Shown here: piece after piece, positions 33,205-46,331 of the stretch | Layout of the letters: each line of letters begins with the position of its first letter | How positions within the stretch are numbered: the stretch's first letter is position 1 | Assembly: GCA_022606135.1 (NCBI GenBank) | Contig: JABYQN010000006.1 | Location: 2,418,001-2,482,000 of the forward strand | Length of the DNA stretch: 64,000 nt | Direction: 5' to 3' | Origin: Fomes fomentarius | Lineage: Eukaryota > Basidiomycota > Agaricomycetes > Polyporales > Polyporaceae | Program-made: the position numbers and the translations under genes | The notes under the pieces: model-generated | Told to the model about the DNA's origin: nothing | Seen by the model: only the letters and a program-made list of their open reading frames with translations | Database searches by the model: none

Positions 33205-35774
33205 GGTGGTGAGACACAGGCGGCAGTGGGAGTACACTGAGGCGGACGATAGTAGCGAGCCGTCCCCATTTTCTCAGCCTGGGGCCTATATAGCTACGGC
33301 TCTGTCCCTCTGTGTGAGTTTCTGTCACCCTCGCGCCTACGCATGTGGAAATTAGACAGCGTTCGTTAGCAAATAGAGACACAGGGAGGTGGAGTGACTT
33401 CTTTACAGCTTCTTACGCGATCACGGGTCCATGGCCGGGGGTTCTCGCTGTCGTAAGTCGCGCGCCCCACTACGAGACGTTTGAGGGTACGTGCACGCGC
33501 GCGGGGCTCGCCAAGATCTGCAGAAAGCTTTGGCGCATAGTTGTCGCGGTTCGAGGGAGGTGAATGAGCCACAGCACCGTGGAGAAGCGTTTGCGCTAAC
33601 CCCACGAATTGATCGGCATCCTGGTGGCCGCTCGTCAAGTGAACATCCAGCCAGTGTCAGCACAAGATGCATGACGTCGTTGTCGTCCGCTTGTCTCCCT
33701 AGAGGATTCTTGAGGTTCGGAGCTCTCACCCGTATGGCCGGGGGAGAGAAGACTTCCAGTGGCCGCGCGCGATATCGCACCAGATCGCACCGTGGCAATT
33801 TGCATCTGCCATGCGCGCGGCCCCCGCCACATATGAACAAATATCGCGCTCTGTAATGATCGTTAGCATTTTTTGAGAGTACGCAGTACGCGACAAAAAG
33901 CGCGAAACGGGGGATATTATTCGGGATGCTAGACTCGTATTTGATGGGCACATGTCAGGTAAACGGATGCTCGTGAACTTGAGCAAAGAGTCGTCTGTTA
34001 CAAGCAATCCGATGGACGTGTTGAGCCCGCAGCCTTAGAGACGGATCTGCCACAAACCTAGTCTGAGAGACTTGAATGGGAGCCCGGCGATCGAGAGGCA
34101 CTGTACTGAATGGGCGCTTCTTTGATCACTGTTGGATCATGGATGGCCGACGTGTCGACACTGTCATTCTCCGCCAACCACCTCGAACTTGGAAGCCGTC
34201 GTCGATTGACTGTTCATTACACTCGCTCTGTGTCTATCACGCAGATGAACAATCCTCTCCGAAACATCATTTCAACGATGAAAGCCAAATGGGTTCCTGA
34301 CGTTGAACCACAGCTCGCTACCGCTGCCAGACAGGAGTCTGGATCCAGATCTGCCCCAGCGAGTGACCAACTCAACCTCCTGGTGTTCCCAACTGACCCC
34401 TGGCGAGGGTACTCTGTGAAAATTCAGGTAAGGTATAAAGCTGATCGTAGTGAACGAAGTACGGGCTTTCTCTCCTACTAGACGTCGAAGCGAACAACCC
34501 GAAGACGATATCATCCCACGTACAGTCAGAGAAACATTATACCGAAGCATGGGCCCGAGATTCATAAAGCGTCGGGATGGCTTTGATCAAACTACCTCCC
34601 GGACTCTCACAGGTACAGGGGGTGATGCTTTATCTCTAACACTTCTTTTTCTCATCCTTCCATGAAGCTTTAGGAGTCGGACCAGGAAGGTCGTTCTCGA
34701 ATCGCGGAGATATGATGTCTTCTCCGACAGTTCCCAACACCAGGATCCGTCGACAGGGACTTGTCTCTTGCCACCGTCATCCTCATCGCCCGACGCAGGG
34801 GACGCATAACCCCGTATGGCGACATCAACCACTGTGTGGTGCTGATACAGGGAGTTGTCAGAGAATTGCAGCGCCGCAAACAATTAACGGGCTTGAGACG
34901 CTGGAACCACAATATGGAAGCCGCGCCCGGTTACGTGTTCTCCCAGCGCCGCTGACCCGCTCTACGGACCATCCTCGCCTTTCGAGGCCTTGCCGCGGCA
35001 AGAAGACGGGCCTCGAGTCATCGTAGATGCTCTCTGTCGGTTTCGACCTACCGTGAAATCTCCTAGGATGGACCGCCGAGCCGGTGTAGGCTGACTTGCG
35101 GCTACCTCGTCCTCTAGTCACGGACCGCATGCGTGGTGGTCTCGGAACGCATGTCCTATGACTCGTGGCTCGTCTTCGGTCTTCCTTATTTCAGCGGCGT
35201 AGCCACCGCATGTGCACCGCAACATGCAGGGACCAAATATCAGGGCGTCTCGCGTGCCTTTCCTTGAAATGCAATAGACTTCACGACCGGTGCGCCGGTT
35301 CGGGGTCGGAGGGCTGGTATGGTCAAATTGGGTAATCCCTGCACCTCCCCCTGCGAGGGCGTGCGTTTTGTCGGAATTGAGGGCGACCAGCATGTTCTGT
35401 GGGGGAAAGGGGGCGAGGCGAGGTGTTCCGTGGCCCGCATGGCTGGGCAGAAGCGCGTGGTGAAGTGGCAGGTTGACTGGCGCGTGTAGAGAAGGGACAG
35501 AATGCATCATCTGCAACAGATCCAATGCTCTGCCCGTGGGAGTCGAGAAGCCCACAAGGTTATCGCCCAAATTTGTCGACTTCCCTTATACGCGTATCCG
35601 GAAGAGAAGCAGTTCTGGCCAGCTTTTCCGCAGTGCAACTGGCAGCAGGAGGCATCATCCTTCGGCGGTTATAAGTACTTCGTCCTCTTCGCCCTTCTTC
35701 CCTTCTCCATCCTCCATACGCTCCTTCCTTAAGTCCCTCCTACGACCCTGTAATTTCCTCTTGCTACCACCGCC
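33205..35774. other. Gene-poor stretch (2.6 kb)
   Basis: No gene is supported here. The first few hundred bases must hold the sugar-porter promoter and the last the CCCH gene promoter (pyrimidine-rich 35680-35774). A candidate two-exon frame begins at ATG 34110 and reaches a GTAAGG donor at 34429, but neither downstream frame keeps phase for a convincing protein. It may be a decayed gene or chance. No terminal repeats, transposase motif or RNA gene was seen. Confidence 0.4.
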
Positions 35775-37675
35775 ATGGATGTCACCACCAAGCAGCTCTG
35801 GTCAGTCACACTTCCCTGCATCGCTGCGCCCTTGACGCTCACCCGCTACTTCAAATTCGCGTAGGGAGAATGCCATCTCTCACCTTCATGGTTCGTCTCG
35901 TAACATGTCCAACATCTCCAGGCCGCTGATTCACACTGTCGTGCAGACCTTTCTAATGCCACGCTGTATCAAAACTCAGAGCTTCAGATGCGCGTCGCTG
36001 AGCTCGAGACCGAGCTCGCAGCCGTCAAGATGGCGTACTCTGCAGCAACCGACACCGCCGCTCTCGACAAGAAGGCGCATAACGCGCAACTCTCCTCCTT
36101 AAACAGACAAATATCCGCATTTACGTTTTCGCAGGTCGGGTGAAACATCTACCGCAGCATCTCTCACTCTAACCTGTCTTATAGGCTCAGGACCTGCTTG
36201 TATTATGCGTGATAGATGGCGACAGACTGCTCTGGCTTCGTTCTCTCATCGAACAGGGTTACCAGGGGGGTCGTCAAGCAGCGCAAGACTTCACCAAGGC
36301 TATAGCCCTAGAGCTAGTTCAACAAGGCCTCACCGGCTTCGATCGTCTATCGTTTTGGGTCACAATTTATCTCAACAAGCGCGCTGTCCTTACTACACTC
36401 CAGAATGAACGCATCGCTACTCAGGAACAATTCGAGGGTTTCCTCGTTGGGTTTGGGCAGGCGTCCCCTCGATTCGTTATCATGGATGTGGGACCAGGAA
36501 GGGAGAGTACAGAGGCGAAAGTCAAAGGTGCGTGCGCGGTTCTCCTAGGGCTGCGAGATGTCCTCATTAATGCCAAACCCATGTTAGAATATGTCAAGAC
36601 ATACATCCGCTTTCCACAGACTTTGCGTGTGTTCATGGGTGGTAAGTTCCTCAATCGCCGACTATTGCCCCCTCTCATCATCGGACATTTAGGTATCGAC
36701 GACAGCTACCTCAATATGTACGGTAACTTGGAGGAAGAAGACCTTGCTGGCAAGCTCGTTCTTCTGCAAGTACCGAAGGACTCCTCCCCCGCAGTGCGGC
36801 ACATGGCTGTCCGTTCCATTCATCTCGACGGCTTGTTCATGGAGGAGAGGTTGGGTCCAGGACCCATTGCCCCCGGCCCTCTTACCGCCTACTCAGACAG
36901 CAACATGGGGATGGGGATGGGCCTCGTCACGAACAGTGGGCTCATCAGTCCTCAGTCGGAAAGCCAAGGTTCTATGCCCACCCCTCCTCCGGCCCACAGG
37001 TCACCCGATCACTTCAAGCAGGTTGACCCCAGCAAGGTGAGCACGCGATTCGCTCAGGATCGGCATGTTTGTTGACAATGAACCTGAGCAGCCGCTACAC
37101 AAGCGTAAGTTTGGACACCATGTAGCCTTGGGAGATATTACTAAGTCGTTATACAGAGAGCCCCCCGCCCTGTAACGAGCACTACCTCATGAGTTGTTCT
37201 AAGGGGGTGAGGTGTATTTGATCCACCCTTCTGCTGGAGAACACTGACCAGTCCATCCTAGGCAAACTGCAAATATTCTCATGAGTGGCTTTTGAGTCCT
37301 GAACAGCTTGACATCTTGGCGCGGAATGCGAAGAAGGCGCCATGCAACTACCTCAAGAACGGTACGTCAATGGCCTTCTACCTTCACATTGTGTCTTCAC
37401 TGACATTGCCACCTACGTAAGGCCTTGTCTGTCCCTACGGCGACAAGTGTTGCTGGGTAAGCTGAAGTTTTTTGTGGTCACTTGTGACACAGCTGACGGT
37501 CTCCAGGGCCACGTCTGCCCAAGCGGTGCAAGGTGCTTCCATCTCAGCAAGGGCAAGTGTTGGTTCAAAGGAGGTAATCACAGTACTGTGGATTTGGCAC
37601 AATGATATAACTGACTTTGATGGAGCAGATGGCATGCATCCAGTAGGCGCACCGCAGGTCCTCGAGTCTGCCTGA
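35775..37675 (+). CDS. CCCH zinc-finger protein with conserved fungal N-terminal domain
   Basis: Likely RNA-binding protein. ATG 35775 gives MDVTTKQLWENAISHLHAAD, then a coiled coil (LQMRVAELETELAAVKMAYS). The conserved globular domain starts AQDLLVLCVIDGDRLLWLRS and includes GGRQAAQDFTKAIALEL, FWVTIYLNKRAV, GFGQASPRFVIMDVGPGRE and EYVKTYIRFPQTLRVFMGG. It resembles the N-terminal domain of fungal 'CCCH zinc finger' proteins and may be nuclease-like, which is inference. At the C-terminus are CCCH fingers: C-x7-C-x5-C-x3-H (CNEHYLMSCSKGANCKYSH) and C-x8-C-x5-C-x3-H (CNYLKNGLVCPYGDKCCWGH), then a third Cys/His cluster. It ends GAPQVLESA. Introns include a 60 nt one at 36528-36587 that has no in-frame stop, and 36643-36693. 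Confidence 0.8.
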
Positions 37676-38195
37676 ACACACCCCTCGTCCTATCCTCCCC
37701 TGAGTCCCCTCGCATATCCTCATATTTCTTGGATACAGTTAACGTTCCACGGTCCCTATCATGATCAGCATCGTCACCTTACTCGCATACCCAATTATTC
37801 CGTAGCATGTTGTGCATCTGGTCCGGGAGATGGCTGGATCGGTAAATTATGGAAGTGCGTATAGCCTTCCAGGAGTGTTGTTGTTATAACGTATCAGTCG
37901 TGGAAGACTGTTAGATTTACACCTCGCCGTCTAGGCAACCCTGTGCTTCCTTACCACGTACTACTATCATATCTGCTCCTACATGCACTTTTTCTTGCAG
38001 AGTTCGCGTGTTACTATCATCAACGGCTGTACACCTGTACAGTCTAGTACAGATGAACACAAGTTGTAACCTATGTCGGCAATGACCGCGTTTAGCACGC
38101 GTGGGAAATCGATCGATGTGCCTTTACGAGCACACTCCGAGACGTGCCACTTCACTTCCAAGTCCTCAGCTATCGACCATCATCACACTGCAGCC
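37676..38195. other. Intergenic spacer
   Basis: 520 bp between the CCCH gene and rdi1, both on the plus strand. Relatively A/T-rich, with no supported open frame or RNA gene. Confidence 0.4.
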
Positions 38196-39180
38196 ATGTC
38201 TACCCAGGTCAGTTGCTCAGGCTGTCTGCTGTGTTGTATCCCCACCGACGACCATCCCGTAGCACGAGGAGGAGGATCTCGCGCCCTCCGCCACCCCCGG
38301 TAATCTCGGAATCTCGCTTCCATGGCCCAAGGAGGAATTGACCGGCCATAACTGCAGGTTACAAGCCCAGTGCGGCCAAGAGTGTCGACGAGTACGCGAA
38401 GCTTGACGCGGAAGACGAGTCTCTGGCGCGTTGGAAGGCCAGCTTAGGTATTGTTCCTGGGGCAGCCGCTGCTGCATCTGGTCCCAAGGTACGTGTGTCC
38501 GCCTACTCCTCTGACCAACCTCATAACCTTTGTTCGGCTGTCAGGTTACTATTCTCTATCTGGAGCTCGCTTCGCCCACACTTCCTCCAGGCAAGCAACT
38601 CGTCATGAACTTGCTGGACCAGAACGAGATTGCAAACCTGAAGAAGAACCCGGTGACGATTAAGGAGGGTGTCGAATTCAAGTGAGTGGCTCTTTGAGAC
38701 ACATTGTTCGCACATGTTGAGTGTTGCGTAGCGTTCGCATCAACTTCAAGGTCAACCATTCAATCATCTCAGTAAGTGCTATATCTCTCACGGGAGACCC
38801 TATGTGCTAATGTTCCTCTGTAGGGTGTGCGGTATATCCAGGTCGTCAAGCGTTCCGGTGTCAAGGGTAGGTTGATTTTATCCCCTCGCGGTTAAGTCGT
38901 GTTCACAATTATCCCCTTCCAGTCGACAAGATGGAGCAGATGCTTGGCTCGTATGGTCCACACCCGAAGGGCGAAGCGTATATCAAGAACTTTGACCCTG
39001 AGGAGTCGCCTTCCGGCATGCTGGCTCGTTCCGGAACGTACCATGTCCGCAGTCGTGTAGTCGACGATGATGGCGAGGTCTACGCTGGTGAGCCATGTCA
39101 TCACAAGCATCCGTCACTCCGATTGATGTCGCGTCATAGACTGGGAATGGTCCTTTAAGATCGGAAAGGAATGGCAGTGA
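38196..39180 (+). CDS. rdi1: Rho GDP-dissociation inhibitor (RhoGDI, Rdi1)
   Basis: Extracts prenylated Rho GTPases from membranes. ATG 38196 starts MSTQ, and the next exon gives HEEEDLAPSATPGYKPSAAK. The N-terminal helical arm is KSVDEYAKLDAEDESLARWK. The immunoglobulin-like lipid-binding fold follows: ILYLELASPTLPPGKQLVMN, TIKEGVEFNVRINFKVNHSI, GVRYIQVVKRSGVKVDKMEQ and MLGSYGPHPKGEAYIKNFDP, with the ending DWEWSFKIGKEWQ typical of the family. Stop TGA 39178-39180. Seven introns are inferred. Length, near 200 residues, is normal. Confidence 0.93.
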
Positions 39181-39385
39181 ACTTGAATTGGAATGAACAC
39201 CCGCATGTATTTGTTCAGTCACATTTATACCTCGCCCCTGCATATCTGTGTTTCGACCGCAATTGACAATTGATGTATTGGATTCCACGAGTTCTGGTTT
39301 GTTCGCAATACCATTGATTGCGAAATAGGGAGACGCCGGGCTACTTTGGGTTTGGTCCTGTAGGCGCCCAATCACCCTCTCGGCC

Positions 39386-40794
<1,409 letters not shown>

Positions 40795-41044
40795 TGTTTA
40801 TTTTGCCCCTTGCCAATCTGAGACGCGTACTCCGTATAACATCGGCTGCCAGTTTGGGGAGAGCGGCTTCCATGCTCAAGTTGTGAATGATTGTCGAAAG
40901 TTACGTTGGGGTTACACCAAGAGCCAAGTGCACGACGCGTCATCCACGTGATCGAGACAACTTTTTCCTAGCCGCGATCGCTTCTGCAGCCTGCTTCAGA
41001 CTCAGACTGAGCTCTACTTCCCCTTGTCATCGCCTCCTCGGAAA

Positions 41045-43804
41045 ATGGAGTCATCTCATCGACTGAAGGTGCTCCTGCAAGTACAACTCGCTTCCGACGC
41101 CTTTGCCGTGCTGCACCTCCCTTTCGTCCTCGAGACTCTCACGAGGCAGGACCTTTTGCCGTCTGCACACACAGAGAAGTGGATCGCCCGCGTCAATGCG
41201 CTGATACACTCGAAGGACCCTGCAGCAAAATGGAGTGGCCTATGTATTGCATACCAGACGGCGACGTATTCAAAGGACATCATGCTAGAATGTGCACACA
41301 CTTGGGTTGGAGCGGCAATGCCTTTGCTCAATGTACGTTTGGCTAGGTTCGTGATAAACCCGAATTGAAACGAACGCAAGAACAACCACAGAATCAACTC
41401 GCTCCCACCGCAAAGTCAGCCATCCGACTGCTCCGGCTCGTCTTCTCGAGTGCAAGTGATGTCCCGGAGTTCCAGCGGCAACTCTGCATACCGAACGTTC
41501 CCAAGTTCGTTCATGCACTCATTGCGCTGGTAGAAAAGGAGGGGAGCCCAGACCTTTATGTGAGTACTTCTATATCCTTATGTACGATTCACTCAAGTGC
41601 AATAGCCGCTTGCAATAGAAAGCCTCACGCATATAGTCTCTCTGTACCCTTCATTGTGTCGACCCCTCCACGGTTCCTTATCCAACATAGCATTGCGCCA
41701 TCTCAATGGCTCTGCACCTACGCCTACTAGCCACGAGTACTTAGACGCATGCTCGCGACTCTATGCTGCGCTTCCTCTGACCGGAGGGAAGGTTAACGCA
41801 CCGAACCTATGGCGGACGGCCTTAGATAGTACCATCGCTTTTGCGTGGGGCGCGTTGATGCAATCAAGGACTACATTTGCACATCAGGGTATGCTCCAAT
41901 ATTTGAGCCCTCCCGAATTCATTACGATCATTTTGCAGTTCCCGTCCCCGTTGTGCACTCTAGTCCTCCTGCGGACGATCCTGGATTAGCTGTACCATTA
42001 GCACTAGACCGATTGCGCGTCGCCCTCCGAGTCATAAAGGACCTCTTGAAGTGGGTACTTTACTACCTAATCTTGCCGATGCTCAATCCTTAATAGCGCT
42101 CATATGTCGCGACCTGTGACATTGTCACTTGGGTCGCTGGTGCGATTGTGCTCAACACTCTTGCAGTGCTCGACGGATGAGGAGGTGAGCTACTTTCGAG
42201 TCATATATCAGCGCTCCTAATATCGATAGTTAGGCAGATACTCATGTACATGTGAGCCGCGTTGTTCGTTCGTTAGAGGTCTCCGTTATCCCTAGCATAC
42301 GGATGCTCGCTTGCGAGATGCTGAACGCCATATCACATGCGTATGTGGCTTGAAGTAACATCTTGACATACGTCCTCTGAGCCCATTTTGCAGCGGTCAG
42401 CATCACCTAACGCCCCATCTCCCTATGCTCCTTTCACACATAGCATATCATTTGGAACAGTCCCAATCCTCGTGAGCGTCATGCATCCTCTCCAGTATGT
42501 GTCTCGATCACTCATATCGCAAAAGGGTACATACGTTACACCTCCTGCGTACAGTGTCAATGCTGCTCGCAGATGGCTCACAGTTGCATGACAACGTCAT
42601 TGCTTCTCGCCTTGCCCGTGCTACCATGCCATTGCTTGCAATCATTCTCTCAAAACGCTCACAGAGTAAAGAGGAGGAGGAGGAGGGATCTACGCAAGGC
42701 AGAAGCAAGAAAGGCAAAAAGCGAGGACGTGGGTACGAGGGTGATGAAGTGTTCAAGGTCGGCCGCGAGGTTGTGTGCCTCACAGCTTCCGACGGGGATG
42801 TCTTGCTGGCATCAGTTGACGGTGTGTGCTTTGCGACACTCCGACATCATTTACACTCGCCTGACCACATCGCATCAGTGCTCGAAAGTCTCCTTTACCG
42901 TACGCCAGTCAATCCGCCGGTCCACTCGATTGCCACACGATTGTTCCTCTCGATCTATGCCTCTCTTCCTCAAATGCCTCCCACCCTTCTTTCTCCTGAT
43001 CGCACCCTCCATACCCGACTATCTGCCAAGGTGCAACGGGTCTGCGTGCATCTCACGATCGGAACTACGAGCACACTGAGCAAATCTCTTGGTCTAGTTC
43101 TGAGTGTATCGGATGGGCAACTTGTAAATGTGAGCTGATATATAAGCTCATTGGATAATTGACGTGAGCGTTCTAACAAGCTCGGTTCTCCGCAGGACGA
43201 TGTAACGGTCGCAGCAGAGGTAGAGCTCCTTCTGCACCCTCGTGTTCCTCCATTGGTGCGATCGCTCCCTCATGTCGAAGCATTGTCGCTGTTCCGTGCC
43301 GAGGAAGGAGAGGACGAGATCGATGTTCGAAGGCGAACTGGCCTCGCTGTCCCAGATGAACCAGATGTTGCACCTGGCGCTGTCACGGAGGGTCCAACGC
43401 TGCCAGTTGTAGGGCAGGTTAGCACTTCGAGCAGCCCCACTGATGCGGCGAAAAGGACCGGGGAACTCTTGGTGGACATGCAGGTGGATAGCCCTACACC
43501 GACGTTCGGTTCAACGCCCCCTTTGCAGCCATCCCAAGCGCTCTGGTCCCCTCCTCAAACACAGTTGTCTGGTGTCTCCGAACAGCCTGCACACGACGCA
43601 ACTGGCACCCTCTCTGCCACAACAAAGTCGTCACCACCGCCACCACCCGATCTATTGCCGTCCTACACTGTCACGATGGGTCAACAGCCGAGTAGAACTG
43701 CAATTCCTGCCGTGACACCCGGACCCACGCCGAGGGGTGAAGAGGATGACGACGATGAGCCTATGCCTCCAATCGATCTAAGCTCCGATTCGGACTCGGA
43801 CTAG
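41045..43804 (+). CDS. rix1: Pre-rRNA processing protein Rix1 (PELP1 family)
   Basis: Scaffold of the Rix1-Ipi1-Ipi3 complex, needed for ITS2 processing and pre-60S maturation in the nucleus. ATG 41045 gives MESSHRLKVLLQVQLASDAF. An all-helical repeat body follows: VNALIHSKDPAAKWSGLCIA, SAIRLLRLVFSSASDVPEFQ, NVPKFVHALIALVEKEGSPD and YLDACSRLYAALPLTGGKVN. After several introns come ASRLARATMPLLAIILSKRS, a Lys-rich stretch (SKKGKKRGRGYEGDEVFKVG), VSLSLFRAEEGEDEID-type acidic text, and a disordered Pro/Ser C-terminus that ends in the acidic EEDDDDEPMPPIDLSSDSDS. Such an acidic tail is typical of Rix1/PELP1. The intron map at 41.9-42.5 kb is only partly resolved. Convergent with the Rrn11-like gene (95 bp apart). 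Confidence 0.75.
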
Positions 43805-43899
43805 TTGTATACTTGACCACAAGACGTGTATGCGCATAACACCGTACGTAAGATGGCCTACACGGACCAGGATATTAATATGATCGTGTGCGGACCAGT

Positions 43900-45034
43900 T
43901 CACGCTCGGATGCGCTTGCGAGCCTGAGCCGTCCCGTCAACGTCCATCTTCTCGTCATCCGAGTCAGGGGCTCCGCGATCCCTCGCGGAATGTGGTGTAC
44001 CGGGAAGCTTAATGTCAGGCCGACGTGAGCGTCGCAGGATCAGGTGGGAAATGAGTGGTGGCTGCACAGAATTACCTGACAGAGGAAAGCTTCCGCCACA
44101 AGATTCGAGGGATCTATTGCCCGAGCACGTTCCAAGTGGGCTTGTGCGTCGCGAAGAATATTGGTGTCCCAACCATGACCTGTGTACGCGGCACCGTGGC
44201 CGTTCAGGCGGTCAGCCATACTACATAGATCTCGAGATATATTACAGTATTTAATGGACGAACCAGAAGTCGTCTCATCGGAGATGTCGCCAGATGGCTG
44301 CGCGAGATAGAATGCGATCAATCCGGCATATGTGTGCAACACTGGGTTGTCCTGGTAAGGGTACGATGGCAGGTACCTTGGAAAACGGTTTTCTGTGAGC
44401 AGACTGGGCCTGACACCACATGCCGTTCACGTACAAGTCCAGTTCCTCCATGGCCCGTCTGTACATTCCTGCCCGGATTAGTCGTAATACGAGCTCTTTT
44501 AGTATGGACTCGCGCTAGGATGAGAAAGTTGAGACGACTAGGATGTTCAGCCACCATGTTAGAGTTAAGCTTGGGGTCCAAGCTTGTGCTCACCTCGTCT
44601 GGATGCTGTCGCATCATAACCCTCAAGAAGCGTACTCTGTCTTCATTGGAAGAAACGTCATACGGGTCGGCATCATCCTCACCGAGCAGGAGGACGCTAG
44701 TTCTCCACATGGCTCTCCAGTCGACTTCCCTGCATCGCGCTAGGATTCCCCACCCTCGTTTTGCACGGGCCCAGTCATGTCGTTGTATGCAGAGCTGAAG
44801 GATGTCAAACAAACGGCGGATGTGTGCCTTGCGTGCGGTCGGCGCCTTTTTCGAACCCAAGGCACTGAAGAGAAACGGGTGGCCGTTCATACTCTCATCC
44901 ATGTAGTGTGACGATGATTGAAGCAAAGGAACAGTCCGACCGAAGTGAGATATGCGTTCGTACGAGTATGACTCAAGCAAGCGCCTTTCGACGAGTTCGA
45001 TCCTCTTCTGGTCCAGAAGACTCCACTCTCCCAC
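43900..45034 (-). CDS. rrn11: RNA polymerase I initiation factor Rrn11-like
   Basis: Probable core-factor subunit for rDNA promoter recognition. Visible sequence: LLDQKRIELVERRLLESYSY, RRLFDILQLCIQRHDWARAK, RGWGILARCREVDWRAMWRT and SVLLLGEDDADPYDVSSNED. After an intron ending near 44479 comes LVLRLIRAGMYRRAMEELDL, and after the next YLPSYPYQDNPVLHTYAGLI. The TPR-like region continues AQAHLERARAIDPSNLVAEA. A last intron (44003-44071) leads to LPGTPHSARDRGAPDSDDE and the basic end QARKRIRA. The open frame extends to about 45064 without an ATG. The true start is unresolved: either the in-frame ATG at 44899, which would drop conserved text, or a short upstream exon antisense to the neighbour's 5' end. 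Family assignment rests on the RAKRGWGILARC...VDWRAMWRT region. Confidence 0.65.
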
Positions 45035-45113
45035 TGCCTCTTTCTTTGGAACCTCGTCTTGCCCACATCACGCAGTCTGTCGATTCAGGCAATATTATAC
45101 ACACACCACCAAC

Positions 45114-46331
45114 ATGGAAGATGACATCGCATTTGGAGCATCAGTCTGGGGTGCACCAGATGATCCTATCCCCGTCGCACCTCTCGCTGTGAAGCCGCCA
45201 GCATTCGCAATCTCACCTTCCCCATCCACTGCACCTGACGACTTCGACGACTTCGACAACTTTCGTACACCGGCAGAGACAACTGCCGGGTCTGGAGATG
45301 AGGGCGAGGATGATGATTTTGGAGAGTTTGGGGAGTTTGGGGAGACTCAGCAGCTACCGATCACACCTGGTTTCTCAACATCGTTTGGTGAGGTTACCTA
45401 CGATGAACCTGAAAGCATTGGTGGACCATCAAATCCTCGAGAGTGGAAGCCGCTACATTTGCACCCCTTCCCGTCTCGTGAGGGACTTGTGGAACAAGTG
45501 GACAATGTCCTCGGACCGCTTTGGATGCACGACGATACATCACACCTGACCGAAGAAGCCATACGAGAAGTAGGAGGGCTCAATCAGACACTTGTAACCA
45601 ACGAAAGGTATCTTGACCCAAGCGTATCCTTGAACTGCACATCTGAGTTCACAGATCGTTCTAGCCGTCAATTGTATAACGCATTGCTACCCCCCTCATC
45701 ACCGTCGTTTCAACCAGTCAACTGGACACGGTCGCGGATACGGCGGCAACACCTTATCCACCTCGGGATCCCTGTCAATCTCGATGAGGTCTTACCCCGC
45801 ACCAATAGCGCCCTACCTACACTGGAGATCACGACTCGTCCGATGTCAGCTCCACCTGGTCCGCGCGGGGGTATGAGCAAGCTGCAGACTTCAGTGGTGA
45901 ACAACTCGCGGGGAGGCAGCTCCATTCCCAGCTCACCTTCTGGTCGTGGTCCATCAGCAGCCACTCAGTTGCGATTGGGTCCGAGACCTGAAGTCGATCA
46001 AGCAAAGGTTGAAGAGTTATTGGAACTTTCCCCCAGTACGTCTTTGGGTACCTGCATCTATCAACATGTCAAGTATACTGACTCTGGCATGTTCTGTACA
46101 GACGAACTATCGCTATTACCCGTCGCTGCGCTAGAGGTTTCTCTCGCAGATATGAAGGCACAGACAGCGCAGTCGTCGGCATTGTTGACCTACCTTCTCC
46201 AAATGCGGGACGCTCTGCAGCAGGACTCGGAGACGTACAACAAACTTATAGGAGAGCTAGTTGGGGAGGCCCAGAAGATTAAAACCGGGAAGCGTATAAC
46301 TGTTACACGGCGCGGAAGTGGAGGATTGTAG
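45114..46331 (+). CDS. Laa2/aftiphilin-like clathrin-adaptor accessory protein
   Basis: Largely disordered acidic protein that probably works with AP-1/clathrin at the trans-Golgi. ATG 45114 starts MEDDIAFGASVWGAPDDPIP. Repeated acidic-Phe motifs DDFDDFDNF and DDFGEFGEFGE match the known aftiphilin/Laa2-type adaptor-binding signal. The conserved middle part is GLVEQVDNVLGPLWMHDDTS, and a later helix is LLTYLLQMRDALQQDSETYN. It ends GKRITVTRRGSGGL. The whole gene is one open frame, but 46036-46101 has good splice borders (GTACGT...TGTACAG), is 66 nt long and contains no stop. Removing it joins ELSP-N-ELSLLPVAALEV, the more natural text. Name is tentative; coding status is firm. Confidence 0.65.
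   Translation: MEDDIAFGASVWGAPDDPIPVAPLAVKPPAFAISPSPSTAPDDFDDFDNFRTPAETTAGSGDEGEDDDFGEFGEFGETQQLPITPGFSTSFGEVTYDEPESIGGPSNPREWKPLHLHPFPSREGLVEQVDNVLGPLWMHDDTSHLTEEAIREVGGLNQTLVTNERYLDPSVSLNCTSEFTDRSSRQLYNALLPPSSPSFQPVNWTRSRIRRQHLIHLGIPVNLDEVLPRTNSALPTLEITTRPMSAPPGPRGGMSKLQTSVVNNSRGGSSIPSSPSGRGPSAATQLRLGPRPEVDQAKVEELLELSPSTSLGTCIYQHVKYTDSGMFCTDELSLLPVAALEVSLADMKAQTAQSSALLTYLLQMRDALQQDSETYNKLIGELVGEAQKIKTGKRITVTRRGSGGL

Noticed and set aside
35118..35570. Minus-strand 150-codon frame next to the CCCH gene
   Set aside because: It begins at a TTG rather than ATG, and its composition resembles chance open frame in GC-rich DNA.
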